From: Macrolepiota albuminosa
Lineage: Eukaryota > Basidiomycota > Agaricomycetes > Agaricales > Agaricaceae
Length of the DNA: 64,000 nt
Direction: 5' to 3'
NCBI GenBank assembly: GCA_027475525.1
Contig: JAMWFC010000054.1
Span: forward strand, 2,286,468 to 2,350,467
Shown: in pieces, positions 53,773-64,000 of the stretch
How positions within the stretch are numbered: the first letter of the stretch is position 1
Layout of the letters: every line of letters starts with the position of its first letter
Program-made: the position numbers and the translations under genes
Notes under the pieces: generated by a model
Seen by the model: only the letters and a program-made list of their open reading frames with translations
Database searches by the model: none
Told to the model about the DNA's origin: nothing

Positions 53773-55735
53773 GAAATTTGAGTCTCACGAAGTATGAAAA
53801 ATCCAAAAGAGTGAAATCAGAACACATTTGTGTTTGGTGAAATAAATTAACAAGAATTGTACAAAATTTAAGTAGGCCAAACCCTTTGGCACATACATAG
53901 TATCTTAAATATAATTTTCTGAGGAATGGAAAGAGGTAGAAAGCCCAAGAAAGTGGATATTTTTGTATTAGATTACAAGAGAGTGTGACAATTTAGGGGC
54001 TGTTGAAACTCTGGATACAGCCAGAGTGCTGAAACTATGCCTTTCACTCTATTCTATGCAGTCAACTCTACTTCATTCTCTTCTTCTTCTATGCACTCAT
54101 CTTCAAGCTGAACCTACCCATATCTCTCCCAACTCCATGTTGGCTCATCAATGGCAGCACATTGTTTGGATTACCACTTTGTATCTGGCTAACATAAGCT
54201 TATACCATCATTCTAGTAGATAGAAATAGACTCTCTTACATGTTACTTTTTCTCCTAAAAAATTATTACATACTAGCTCAGAAGGTATTCAAGATGGCTT
54301 GAAAATTTGAAGGCTATATAACATAGGGATAGAGCAACAAAAAAAATGGCAAAAAATTTCACTTTCCGACACACAACAGTACCTTTTATCACAAAAACAT
54401 ATGATTTGGGCTCCAATAAATTGAATTATACAAGCTAATTACTTGAATTTGTAGGCATAGATTCCTCCAAATTGGTGGTTCACACACACAAAAAGAGAAG
54501 AGGGAAAATTCAAAAAAAATACAGAATCAGCAGCTTTTGAATAGCTGAGTACTGTGATCTCAACAGTAAGAACCAATTTTTTCTATGAAACAACTAAGGT
54601 AGATATATTGAATCAAGTATGTCAAAGCCAAATGTTTTCAGACTTGACCTAATATAGCATAAGTTTCTCACACTTTGAATTTATATCATTCATTGACATA
54701 AATATGGGTTCTGAGAGTAAGGAGCATTTTCAGAATCCTCTGCATGGATGAGCATGCATATCAAAAAATCATCTAGACACCAATAGCCACTTTCAAGTTA
54801 ATGCCATGGTTTTGCAGATGTTGAGTTGAGAACAGTATCGAAGTCTTATTCAGACTGCATTGTTCTCCATGCAACAATTTTGCAATTTTTTCAGTCATGC
54901 AATGGTCTTGTGCTCATACCACTACTGTTAACAGTCAGGTTAGCACAGAGTTGCTCACTCACAGTATATCAGCAGTCTGATATTCTCCACAGTGTAGTGA
55001 TTGTCATCACTGCAGTCTTTCCAGTCCATTCTTCATGTGTGACTACTCTAAGAAGTAAAGTTACTTGACAGTTGTTAGTAGATGAACTATCATCTCATCA
55101 TCTACTGCAGATTTAGACAAATACCTTGTGTAGAAGGTTTTCTTACAATTCATAAGTTTTGTCATCACAGTAAGCAATGGCTAGCATGTATAAGTTCTTT
55201 TCCAACTTAACTATACTTTTTTTGGTACTAGAATTCTATTACATAGTCATACTTTCTTCATGCACCCTCCCACCTCTTTCTAATTTTTCCTGGACTTTAT
55301 TATTTTTAATATCTTCTCTTTATATCTTGGACTACATAGTACATAGTGTTCAGCCATAGCTATGTTGCTGCCTCAAAAAATCAATAAAGTCATTGCTTCA
55401 GCAGCTGAGAGCCCCCAGCTACCCACTCTGGCCAGTGGCTATATAGCACCCAAAACACAGCCTCCTCAAAATAACAGTAGTAACAGGGGAGCATCACCAA
55501 AAATGACTTGGGAATGTCGGCCTGCTCATTCTCTGCATAGGCAGGGAGTGTGGATTCTGACAGCTGTTGTAGCTTCCAGTAGTACCATGCAACATGATAT
55601 CAGCACACCAAGCCTGAATATAATGATTTTTTTAAAAAGTCTTTAGCAAGAGAAAGTCCAGAGGGCAGAAGATTGCCATTGAGCAAGCAGTATGCTACCG
55701 GATGTTCTGCTACCATTCAATATCAGAGAACATGA

Positions 55736-55889
55736 AAGAAGTCACTCAGCATTTTGACCAAAGCTGGGGGAAGGAAAAACTTATAAAGGTCAGGTAAATG
55801 AGAACATCCTGCAAGAAGTCACTCAGCATTTTGACCAAAGCTGGGGGAAGGAAAAACTTATAAAGGTCAGGTAAATGAGAACATCCTGC
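55736..55889. repeat. Exact 77-bp tandem duplication
   Basis: Copies 55736-55812 and 55813-55889, identical. Confidence 0.92.
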
Positions 55890-56081
55890 TGAGATAACAA
55901 AAGTAACATCATTAAATATCCTAATTAATGATTTATCAGTATGAAAATTAATGGAGACTTCCAAGAATGGGTTGAATTTTCCTGGGTACCCAAGGCAAAC
56001 TAAGATCCTATGAAATAAATCAAAGGAGGTTCTCCATATAGCGATAAAACATTGAGCCATTGCCATTTTGATGTGGATATC

Positions 56082-56082
56082 A

Positions 56083-56122
<40 letters not shown>
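56082..56122. repeat. Poly-A run followed by (TA)n
   Basis: A19 (56082-56100) followed by eleven TA units. It could be a microsatellite grown from the poly-A tail of a retroposon, but no such body was identified. Confidence 0.8.
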
Positions 56123-56124
<2 letters not shown>

Positions 56125-56455
56125 CATCCACCCACTCCAAGACAGCTTCCACACCTTTTTAATGTGAACAATAGCGTCAGCCACAAATCCAAAGATCCCA
56201 GGTGCTGGAGATATCCCAAAATTTAAGCAATGATTGAATACAATGCTACCTGCAATGTTAAGTGCTGTGAAGAAGTTAATTGGTGGAATAATTGGTGGAA
56301 TAAATGTGGGAATTAATGCAGAATGCTGAAACTACATCAAAGACTGCCACTTGAGTGCCAGGAGATGCATCTGCAATCAACATCCAGAGTAGATGTATCC
56401 AAGAAGTTGCATGATGATGCCATGAATATGTAAGAGAAAATGCGAATTTCGTTGA

Positions 56456-57027
56456 GGTAGATGGAGGTTCAAGGAAATGATGAAGCATGTGATTGTGCCT
56501 CGTTTATCAGTTCGTCCCTCTGCGGACTTTACATTTGGTCTCCGCTCAGCGCTCAGGTCGCGAGCTCAGGCCTCCCCATCTCAGTTTATTGCAAAACACG
56601 GGAAAAATCAGACGCGAGGGCACGACGAGCATCATTCGACTCTAACTAACAACCTCCTCCGACCAGAGACTTACCAGCGCTAGCGTTCGACTCTGATATC
56701 TCTTTCCATGTTCCTGATATTGTCGTTGCCACCCCAACGGGTTTGCGTTGGTAAGGGCCATTTGTTGGGTATGTTATTGTACACCCGCATGCAGAATTAC
56801 TTATTCTGGACTCTTGTGGAGACCGATATGATGAAGCGTCTTTTGTTCTCTCTCTCTCTGACCTGTTCTACTGTATCAAAACATAAACGAATCGACGCGG
56901 CAGGCCTGTCCTCCCTTCGCGTCCCCGTCTGCTCCTTTTTCTAGTGTCAGGGGTTACCTCCTGACGCCACACTACCCCCGGGTCCTTGAACCCACCACAC
57001 TCTTTTTTTTCATCACCTTCTTTTCAA
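56456..57027. other. Upstream region of the DUF4203-like gene
   Basis: CpG-normal again. Open frames at 56461-56683 and 56708-56944 (plus) have no family block. A C/T-rich stretch just before 57028 (TCTTTTTTTTCATCACCTTC) looks like the pyrimidine-rich leader common in fungal promoters. Confidence 0.4.
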
Positions 57028-58364
57028 ATGGCAGCCCCAGCTTGCCGCCATACCTCAGGCTTTCAATGGCTTTTCTTCCTCAGCTTTCTTCTCTTCACCC
57101 TTCTCGTCCCTCCTACCTTTGCTCACCCTGTCCAACCTTCCCTCTTTCACGTCTCCCATTCCTATCGACTCTCCCCGCGTAGCTTCGTCATCAACAACTC
57201 AACAGGCACTCCACAAGTGTTCGATTCTGTCACACAGCAGCCTATACCGCAGGGCCCCGCGACCGACGGCGGAGGCACCGGATTTGACATCTCTGCGATT
57301 ATATGGCTTGCATTCTCATTCGCCGTGGGCACGCCTATGGCAATCGCCGGTATACATCTGTGGAGGATCACTACTGGCGTTGGTATTGGATTAGCCGCGG
57401 CCGTATGTTGTACGTCTCTTCTTTCTCTCCTGTTCACATTCGCTTTCTGTCTCAATGTCTGTTACTCACTTTTCTTCCGCGTATCTAGCATGGGCAGCCC
57501 TAAATAACACCGTCAACAACAACGGTGTCCCCGACGCCGTCCTCACCGCCATCGTTCTCGGGTTCTTCGTCGTCGGCTTCGTTTGCGGTCTCTTTGAGAT
57601 TGGACGCGTGGCAGGCATAAGTCTTCTCGGTATCACAGGTGGTCTAGCCTTCGGCGTGCGCGCGGTCATCATTAGACCGGCCTTGCTTATACCTGACGTG
57701 AACTTGTTCATTGTGAATTGGATTGTGGTGGCGTGCCTTGGGGTTTTGGGAGGGGCTCTTATAGTTTCGCAGAAGACGCAGAGGGCTGGTATTGTGAGTG
57801 TTTCGTTTCTTGATTCAGGATGACTAACCAATCTCATCCCTTTGGCTGTATGTAGCTCGTCGGTTCTGCGTCCGTTGGGACGTTCTTTCTTGCCCTTGGT
57901 GTTGATTTCATCATTAACCGACAGTCTGGGATGAGTCGTGGGTTGAGATTTCTTTTTGATCGAAATGCTTCTCATGTTCTTGTGCGACCATAAAATTTTC
58001 TTATCTCCCTCTTCCACTGACCAATTTCACACAGGATATCATCGGAGGGGGTTATACCCCGACCCTCGGGACCCAGATCACTCTTTCTGTGTCCCTGGGC
58101 CTCACGTACGTCCTTGTGACCTAGGTTGAGTTTGATCTAACACTGCACCACAGCCCTATTTTGGCATTCTTCCAGCACAGGGTATTCAAACAGCCTTTCT
58201 CCCGCAAGCGCCCAGAATCAGAGCTAGTCCAGCTCCCTGACTTTCCCGAAGATAAGGATGCACAGCGGGGTCTGCGGCGACAGACGTTCCTGGACAACCT
58301 GTGGAACGGAGCGCAGACAATAAAGGCTGTCGCGACCCTGCAGCGCAGTCGCTTCAGCCTCTAA
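57028..58364 (+). CDS. Multi-pass membrane protein with DUF4203 (TMEM198-like) domain
   Basis: Five exons, 57028-57409, 57489-57793, 57856-57981, 58035-58105 and 58154-58364, join in phase to give 364 residues. The N-terminus is a signal peptide (FLSFLLFTLLVPPTFAHPVQ) followed by a luminal or outer segment with one glycosylation site (INNSTG). Seven hydrophobic helices follow, with small-residue motifs typical of DUF4203 (GIGLAAAVCSWAALNN, LGFFVVGFVCGLFEIGRVAG, SLLGITGGLAFGVRAV, VACLGVLGGALIVS, SVGTFFLALGVDFII). A cytosolic basic tail ends the protein (QHRVFKQPFSRKRPESELVQ). The family is found in fungal plasma and endomembranes; transport activity is not established. The ATG at 57028 is chosen because the open frame before it has no ATG. 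Confidence 0.8.
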
Positions 58365-59292
58365 GTCTGGTACCTGCGCGCAAGTATTGAATGACGTACA
58401 TCTACTTATATTTATACTCGTTTCATCGTTATAATAAGCGCTGCCGACGTAAGCAGGTGCTGTCCGGCCGTCGCGGTTGACTGTATTCGCGGCTTAAAAG
58501 GCGCATTTAAATGGTTGCGGTGTCGCATGATTATTTCATTCATATTTCGTTCTTATCTTTCACAAGCTTGTCAAGTGTATTTGTATCTCGGAACCTTAGA
58601 TATATGCCATGGTACATGCAGAAATCTGTTATCGAGCGGCTTTTTTTAGAATTAAATTTTATGAAAACCGATGCAGTCGGATCCATGGGAAGGGTCTTTC
58701 CATATGTTGCCCGCCAAATTATTTTAATCCGAAACAGTGGTTGCACAAGGTAGGCATCCCTTTGTGATGCACTAAAATATATGTGAAATTGATTTTGTCC
58801 AGCCTGATCGATTGGCACCTCGTCCAAAGATAATGCAATTTTCTTCAAGGATCTATGAGATAATTGCTCCTGGACTTGTAGCTGAGCTTTAGAAAAGAAA
58901 GATGTACTTTGTGAACGTTTCCAGTCTGAAAAATCGACTCTTGCCGATATATCATTACACCCCCAAGAAAATGGAAAAATTTCTGATCCGAGTCGTACGA
59001 GAAAGTCCTCGGCAATCTCCGGACTTCCTGGAATTACTTTAAAGGCACGACGAATTATCCTTAACCCTCAGAAGTTCTCCCAGAGCTCTCCTCGTTCCAG
59101 CCTCCAGCTAGCACTCATCTGTTGTCCTACTTCTGTGGAGTTACTTGCAATTATTGCATGTACTCGAATCAACTCTGCAGCTCGCACAACTTGCACACAG
59201 GCTTTAAGCATACCACAGCAGGTTTCGTTATACACTATTAAATCCCCTTGCACCCCACCACCGTCTAAATATCTACTACTCAATTGAATCCA
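58365..59292. other. Intergenic, promoter region of INO1
   Basis: A 102-codon minus frame (58540-58848) shows no domain. Long C/T-rich stretches at 59070-59280 precede the INO1 start. ATGTGAAAT at 58781-58789 resembles the yeast inositol-responsive site but lacks its first C. Confidence 0.4.
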
Positions 59293-61015
59293 ATGGCACC
59301 TAACGGCACCTCTGGCTACAACACCCCTGACTCCCAGCTCGAGTCAGTCCTCCCCGTTCACCCTACCGCCGCTCGTCGTCCCCATGCGATCACCGTCCAG
59401 TCTGAAAACACGCTTTACTCGGACGAATATATCACTTCCAAGTTCTATAACCGTGGCTCTAGTGTTACAGTGAACGATGGACACTTCACCATCACACCCA
59501 CTGTTGAGCCCTACCAGTTCCAGACTCAAAGGGCTGTCAGCAAGACTGGGTAAGAATCTACGCGCCTTATGAACATCAAACACGTTTGCTGACGCGCCTT
59601 CTTCCTATAGCTTAATGATGATTGGCGTCGGCGGCAACAACGGCTCGACTCTCTGTGCTACCATCCTTGCCAACCGCTACAACATTATCTGGCATACCAA
59701 GAGTGGTATCCAGCAGCCCAACTACATTGGCTCGCTCCTGCGCGCCTCCACTGTCCGTATCGGCACTGATCCTGCCACCGGCCATGACGTCCATGTCCCC
59801 GTGTCTGACGTCCTTCCCATGGTTCACCCCAATGACCTCGTCCTCGGTGGTTGGGATATTTCTGGCTTGCCTCTTGACAAGGCCATGGAGCGCGCCAAGG
59901 TTCTTGACTACGACCTCCAGCGCCAGGTTGCTCCTTACATGGCTGCACTTGGCAAGCCTCTCCCATCCATCTACTACCCTGACTTCATTGCTGCTAACCA
60001 GGAGGAACGTGCCGACAACGTGATCCCTGGTGACGACAAGCAAGCTCATCTCGAACACATTCGTGCTGATATTCGCAAGTTCAAGGCGGACAACGAGTTG
60101 GATCGCGTCGTCATCTTCTGGACTGCCAACACTGAGCGCTACAGTGACATCATCCCCGGCGTCAATGACACAGCCGAAAATCTCCTTCAGGCTATCAAGA
60201 CATCCCATTCCGAGGTTTCTCCTTCATCTCTTTTTGCTGTCGCTGCGATTCTCGAGGGTGAGCCATTCGTCAATGGTGCTCCTCAAAACACCTTTGTTCC
60301 CGGTGTCATCGACCTAGCTGAGCGTCACAAGTCTTTCATCGGCGGTGACGACCTCAAGTCCGGCCAGACGAAGCTCAAGTCTGTCCTCGCCGAGTTCCTG
60401 GTCAATGCTGGCATCAAGCCGCTCTCCATCGCATCGTACAATCATCTTGGCAACAACGACGGACACAACCTCTCTGCCGAGCGCCAGTTCCGTTCCAAGG
60501 AGATTTCCAAGTCGTCCGTGGTCGATGACATGGTCGATGCCAACCGACTCTTGTACAAGGCTCCTGCCGTGGGTCAGAAGGGCAAGGGCGAGCATCCGGA
60601 CCATATTGTCGTCATCAAATATGTCCCTGCCGTTGGAGACTCCAAGCGCGCCATTGACGAATATTATTCCGAGATCTTCTGCGGCGGTCGCTCGACCATC
60701 AACATTTTCAATGAGTGCGAGGACTCCTTGCTCGCTACCCCTCTCATTCTGGATCTGACCATCCTCACGGAGCTTCTGACCCGCATCAAATATCGCAAGC
60801 TCCCTGCTGATGGCTCGGTGGCCGCTGAGGACTTCAAGCCTCTCTACTCGGTGTTGTCCCTCCTTTCGTACATGTTGAAGGCTCCGCTCGTCAAGCCTGG
60901 TACTGAGGTCGTGAATAGCCTTAACAGGCAGCGTAACGCGCTCGAGAGCTTCCTTAAGGCCTGCATCGGTGTTGAGGGCAGCAGTGACTTGCTCCTCGAG
61001 ACCCGTATCTGGTAA
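59293..61015 (+). CDS. INO1: Inositol-3-phosphate synthase
   Basis: Two exons, 59293-59549 and 59611-61015, split by one 61-bp intron, encode 553 residues, close to the yeast enzyme. Diagnostic blocks: [20 protein letters not shown] (NAD-binding loop) and [16 protein letters not shown], then [60 protein letters not shown] and [20 protein letters not shown], with [20 protein letters not shown] and the C-terminus LLLETRIW. It converts glucose-6-phosphate to 1D-myo-inositol-3-phosphate in the cytosol using NAD as a bound cofactor, the first step of inositol and phosphatidylinositol synthesis. Codon usage is strongly C-ending, as in highly expressed genes. All catalytic blocks are intact. The last 65 bases of the gene are repeated after the stop by a 77-bp duplication that is probably an assembly artefact. 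Confidence 0.97.
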
Positions 61016-61104
61016 ATAAGCGTATGCTCCTTAAGGCCTGCATCGGTGTTGAGGGCAGCAGTGACTTGCTCCTCGAGACCCGTATCTGGTAAATAAGCGT
61101 ATGC
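60951..61104. repeat. Exact 77-bp tandem duplication over the end of INO1
   Basis: Copies 60951-61027 and 61028-61104, identical (one extra matching base). The second copy repeats the last coding residues and stop. Confidence 0.92.
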
Positions 61105-61770
61105 TTGATTCGGGAGGTTTCAACATACCTTCCGTCCTTGTTGGTTAGATTTCTGATGTAGTTGACTGCTGTTGGTTTCGTGAGCCAAAAGGCTTCTGCT
61201 TTTGTATCTCTTCGTTGTATCTAGTTGCTTGATTCGAGTGTTCGCCAAGTGATGAATTTGTATTTATTCATGAATAAATTGGTAAATATAACTATCGAGC
61301 TGTCGTGCTCAGTGGGGTCCGGGATCCGACGTTTCACTTTTTAGAGTTTTCCCGTGCATCAGCGTGGAATGTTCAGTCTTATCATGCAGCGGTCTTGCAT
61401 CCTCACACGTGCAACGGTGTTGCACTCCATCAGTACAGGTGAGCACGTCATCAGTTTTTTTCCAGTCTTACGTCCTCTCGGAGTATTGAGAGCTTCAGCC
61501 GTTCTTTTCAATCAGTATTCGTGCTTCACTACTCGAGGATGTAAGAACCTTCCAGTACTCAGTTGATGAGCGGTACTCATCGCTGTCAGCAGATTAGTAC
61601 CTTTTTTCTAAGAATTTTTCGTTAGCAGCCCCGTGTCAGTAAGCTGACTTTGATACACTCACCTGAGCGAATGCTTCATTAACAATCCTTCTTGTTATCA
61701 GAATTCAATTCGTCCAGTAGTACTTATTTCGCGCATCCCTACTCGTTCCTCTTCATCAATATCTTCATTT
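61105..61770 (+). other. INO1 3' region, then hairpin-rich leader of the retroelement
   Basis: From about 61,290 the sequence is dense in short perfect hairpins: GTGCAACGGTGTTGCAC (61409-61425), CTCTCGGAGTATTGAGAG (61474-61491) and ATGAGCGGTACTCAT (61566-61580). Such structured ends are seen in tyrosine-recombinase retroelements, whose termini are not ordinary LTRs. The left border of the element is not fixed. Confidence 0.4.
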
Positions 61771-64000
61771 ATGGCGCAGCATGTGGACAGTTCGCAATCT
61801 GCTGACATGCCACCTGAACCCCTGGGCAACGAAAATGATACGCAATGCAACAACGATGAAGCTAGCGAGTCTGTGCGCGATAGGTGGAGAAAACTCGCTG
61901 ATGAAACCGTTGACGGAAAAAGGACGGTGGCCGATTTTATTCAATCGCTCAAGGACCTCGGTCTTAATGCTTCCGAGGCCAATGATAACGTCGAAGAAGT
62001 TAAGCAACGCATCGAGTTGCGTAACGCCAAGGCTAGACAGCCTAATCCGTCTTCTAGAGAGGCGACTCCTCAGCGAGACAACGAGGATGAGAATACCGGC
62101 GATTCTCAAGTGCAAGCAGTTGAATCTGCAGCTTGGGAGGCCCTTCAAGCCAAATTGGATTATGTCGCAGCCCCACTCACGCACGAGCCTGCCTTATCGT
62201 CCGAACAGATCACCGTGTTGTTGGGCGAGTCAAAAGTTTCGTCCGGAAACCCGACGATCCCTGCTTCAGTGCTTTCGGTTGCTCCTGGAACTTGGGCATT
62301 TGCTCGTCCGATCCTTGCCCAGGAGGGCGTGTGTGCTGCGAGTGTAACGGGTCTTACAAAGCACGAGATGTCGAAGAATGTTTCAAGAAACTTAATCAGC
62401 GACGACAGCAATATCGTTCAACATTCAGCAGTGGCAGCTAAAGTAGAAGAACCTCGATCTCAGGGACCTCGGTCTCTACGTATGGCAAGGGTTAAACGAC
62501 CTTTAGATGATAGTTTATCAGGAGAGCCAAGATTTCGCCGTGGATTTATATGGGATCCAGATATATCTTCTTCACCTATGTCACCATCGGCTTTGGATAC
62601 TGAGTCGGCACTCCCCCTTCCATCGCCACCACAGCATCTCATCGATAATCCAGTTTACCGCACAACATTGGAAGCACTGAAAGGCAGTATAAAGGTGGAA
62701 ACACCTTTCAATGTCGATCGGTTCGAAAGCTTGCTTCATGATCATCCGAACCAACTTTTTGTAAAGTCAGTAATGAGAGGTCTACGGGAAGGCTTCTGGC
62801 CTTTTTCAGATGGTGGTGACTGGTTGTCCGATGAAGACGATCCGCTAGCAAACTACTCATCTGAGGAGGAGGATCTAGAGACTGTAAGAGCTTTTCGTGA
62901 TAAAGAAATCTCAGCAGGGAGATGGTCAGAGGCCAAACATAACAAACTTTTGCCGGGAATGAAGTCCTCTCCTTTATTCGTGGTATGGCAGAAGAATAAA
63001 CCCCGAGTCGTCACGGATCACTCTGCATCTGGATTGAATGAGAGTATTCCAAAGATAGAAGCTAAAGTTCCATACGATGACATGAGGAGTTTTGGCCAGG
63101 CCATGTTCAATGCGAAATCTAATTTCCCGAATGAAGCCTTGGTGTCCTGGAAATCAGATGTTGCTAGTGCTTTTCTAAATTTGCCCGCGCACCCTCTATG
63201 GCAGATCCAGCAAGTAGTGAAGGTGGATGGGGTGTGGTATATTGTGCATCGTCTCGTCTTTGGTAATCGAGCATCACCTCGATGTTGGTGTTCGGTATCA
63301 GCACTTATGTGTTGGATTGGAATTAAAAAGCTCAACATCACCGACCTCCATGTCTTCATGGATGACTTTTATTCGTGGGATTTTGCAAACAACATGGTCA
63401 CGTACCAAGGGGTGGCTCGGCCAAAGAATCAGGCAAAGTTACTCATACTTTGGGATGCCATAGGGTGTCCATGGGAAGAGAAGAAGCAGGAGTTCGGAGA
63501 GACTCTCAAAATCATTGGATTCTGGGTCGACATCAATCGAGGAACTATCACTCTTTCAGATGATTCCGTGGCTGACATAGTTTCAAAGATAAAATCATTC
63601 ATTGAGACTCCCTCACGCCGATCATCACTATGTACCTGGCAACGTCTAGCGGGGCATCTGAATTGGTTACTTAATGTGTTGCCTTGGGGTCGACCAGCAC
63701 TCACTGAAATGTACCGAAAAATGGCTGGAAAAGAAAATATGCATGCCGGCATATATCTCAACAAGGAGGTAATGACTGACATGAATTGGTTGGCAGAGAT
63801 TATTCCAGGGGCAACAGGCATTCGTCTCTTGGAGACAATGAAGTGGAATAATGAAGCTGCTGACATGATCCTTTGGACCAACGCGAGCTTGAAGTCAGGC
63901 ATGGCATTCGTATACGAAGGCAATGGTTTTGTATATCAGATTGCTCAAAACGTTACACCAAACAAGGTCGACATACTTTTTCTCGAACTCATGACTATTC
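61771..64000 (+). CDS. DIRS/Ngaro-type retroelement polyprotein (gag-like, RT, RNase H), cut by window edge
   Basis: From ATG 61771 one frame stays open for 743 codons to the window end. The first 290 residues are acidic and disordered, probably gag-like. Then a family block (TPFNVDRFESLLHDHPNQLF, VKSVMRGLREGFWPF) leads into reverse transcriptase: SPLFVVWQKNKPRVVTDHSA, SWKSDVASAFLNLPAHPLWQ, VHRLVFGNRASPRCWC and the catalytic DLHVFMDDFYSWD. Next come LAGHLNWLLNVLPWGRPAL and the start of RNase H (DMILWTNASLKSGMAFVY, ILFLELMTI). The RT is of the kind paired with tyrosine recombinases, which would lie beyond the edge. The RNase H motif TDAS reads TNAS here, so the first catalytic Asp may be lost. 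Otherwise the copy looks intact and CpG-normal, so it is recent. Confidence 0.8.
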   Translation, partial: MAQHVDSSQSADMPPEPLGNENDTQCNNDEASESVRDRWRKLADETVDGKRTVADFIQSLKDLGLNASEANDNVEEVKQRIELRNAKARQPNPSSREATPQRDNEDENTGDSQVQAVESAAWEALQAKLDYVAAPLTHEPALSSEQITVLLGESKVSSGNPTIPASVLSVAPGTWAFARPILAQEGVCAASVTGLTKHEMSKNVSRNLISDDSNIVQHSAVAAKVEEPRSQGPRSLRMARVKRPLDDSLSGEPRFRRGFIWDPDISSSPMSPSALDTESALPLPSPPQHLIDNPVYRTTLEALKGSIKVETPFNVDRFESLLHDHPNQLFVKSVMRGLREGFWPFSDGGDWLSDEDDPLANYSSEEEDLETVRAFRDKEISAGRWSEAKHNKLLPGMKSSPLFVVWQKNKPRVVTDHSASGLNESIPKIEAKVPYDDMRSFGQAMFNAKSNFPNEALVSWKSDVASAFLNLPAHPLWQIQQVVKVDGVWYIVHRLVFGNRASPRCWCSVSALMCWIGIKKLNITDLHVFMDDFYSWDFANNMVTYQGVARPKNQAKLLILWDAIGCPWEEKKQEFGETLKIIGFWVDINRGTITLSDDSVADIVSKIKSFIETPSRRSSLCTWQRLAGHLNWLLNVLPWGRPALTEMYRKMAGKENMHAGIYLNKEVMTDMNWLAEIIPGATGIRLLETMKWNNEAADMILWTNASLKSGMAFVYEGNGFVYQIAQNVTPNKVDILFLELMTI

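Larger units (their letters stand above)
53781..56455. other. AT-rich, CpG-poor relic DNA, no gene
   Basis: Only scattered CG dinucleotides remain over 2.7 kb. The longest frames (94-106 codons, such as 55746-56066 minus, whose length is inflated by the 77-bp duplication) have no domain. No LTR pair or inverted ends were found. It resembles 1-6 kb and is probably old transposon sequence. Confidence 0.55.

Noticed and set aside
57466..58017. 183-codon minus-strand frame
   Set aside because: Antisense to exons 2-3 of the DUF4203-like gene and spanning its introns; no domain.
58781..58789. ATGTGAAAT upstream of INO1, like the yeast inositol-responsive element
   Set aside because: It lacks the first C needed for the E-box, lies about 500 bp upstream, and basidiomycete use of this site is not established.
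59612..60208. 198-codon minus-strand frame
   Set aside because: Lies wholly antisense to the INO1 exon with its C-ending codons, a typical GC-driven shadow frame; no domain.

Overview
The window looks like nuclear DNA of an agaricomycete basidiomycete. Introns are about 50-60 bp with GT(A/G)AGT-type donors, the host genes are compact, there is a pair of agaricomycete-type kinase-like genes, and the transposons (KDZ, Ty3/gypsy with a self-contained antisense gene, Ty1/copia, a tyrosine-recombinase-type retroelement) are those typical of mushroom-forming fungi. All family names come from reading the sequence and recalling the families; no search was run.

Layout. 1-14.2 kb is a transposon graveyard: the 5' end of a Ty3/gypsy element runs off the left edge (gag on the minus strand, its LTR at 610-1006), followed by AT-rich, almost CpG-free DNA with a small LTR element (3086-5494), several solo LTRs, a ruined chromovirus pol (7.6-10 kb), copia remnants and a SINE-like tRNA head. 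14.2-26.2 kb is a gene island: kinase-like gene A with a small divergent partner, an unidentified spliced gene, the KDEL receptor ERD2, and kinase-like gene B with its own divergent partner. 26.6-32.1 kb is a nearly intact Ty1/copia element with 5-bp target duplications. 32.17-53.78 kb is one KDZ-type DNA transposon with about 340-bp terminal inverted repeats and a perfect 8-bp target duplication. It carries a minus-strand passenger gene, a viroplasmin-domain gene, a decayed TET/JBP-like dioxygenase and a CxC1-type KDZ transposase. A 12.8-kb Ty3/gypsy element has landed inside the transposase, and it has in turn received a solo LTR and a CACTA-like MITE. 53.8-56.5 kb is again decayed AT-rich DNA. 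57-61 kb holds two host genes: a seven-TM DUF4203-like membrane protein and inositol-3-phosphate synthase. 61.1-64 kb is the start of a DIRS/Ngaro-type retroelement whose long open frame leaves the right edge.

Two points matter for any reader. First, nine places contain an exact head-to-tail duplication of 77 bp (708, 35759, 44278, 46547, 47026, 47477, 50276, 55736, 60951). The constant length, and the fact that the two gypsy LTRs differ by exactly 77 bp, point to unmerged contig overlaps in the assembly rather than biology; several apparent frameshifts come from them. Second, the gypsy element carries a six-exon, intron-containing gene on the strand opposite to gag-pol, between the polypurine tract and the integrase. 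That is the best candidate here for an under-described system: introns on the antisense strand are not spliced out of the retroelement RNA, so such cargo can transpose with its introns.
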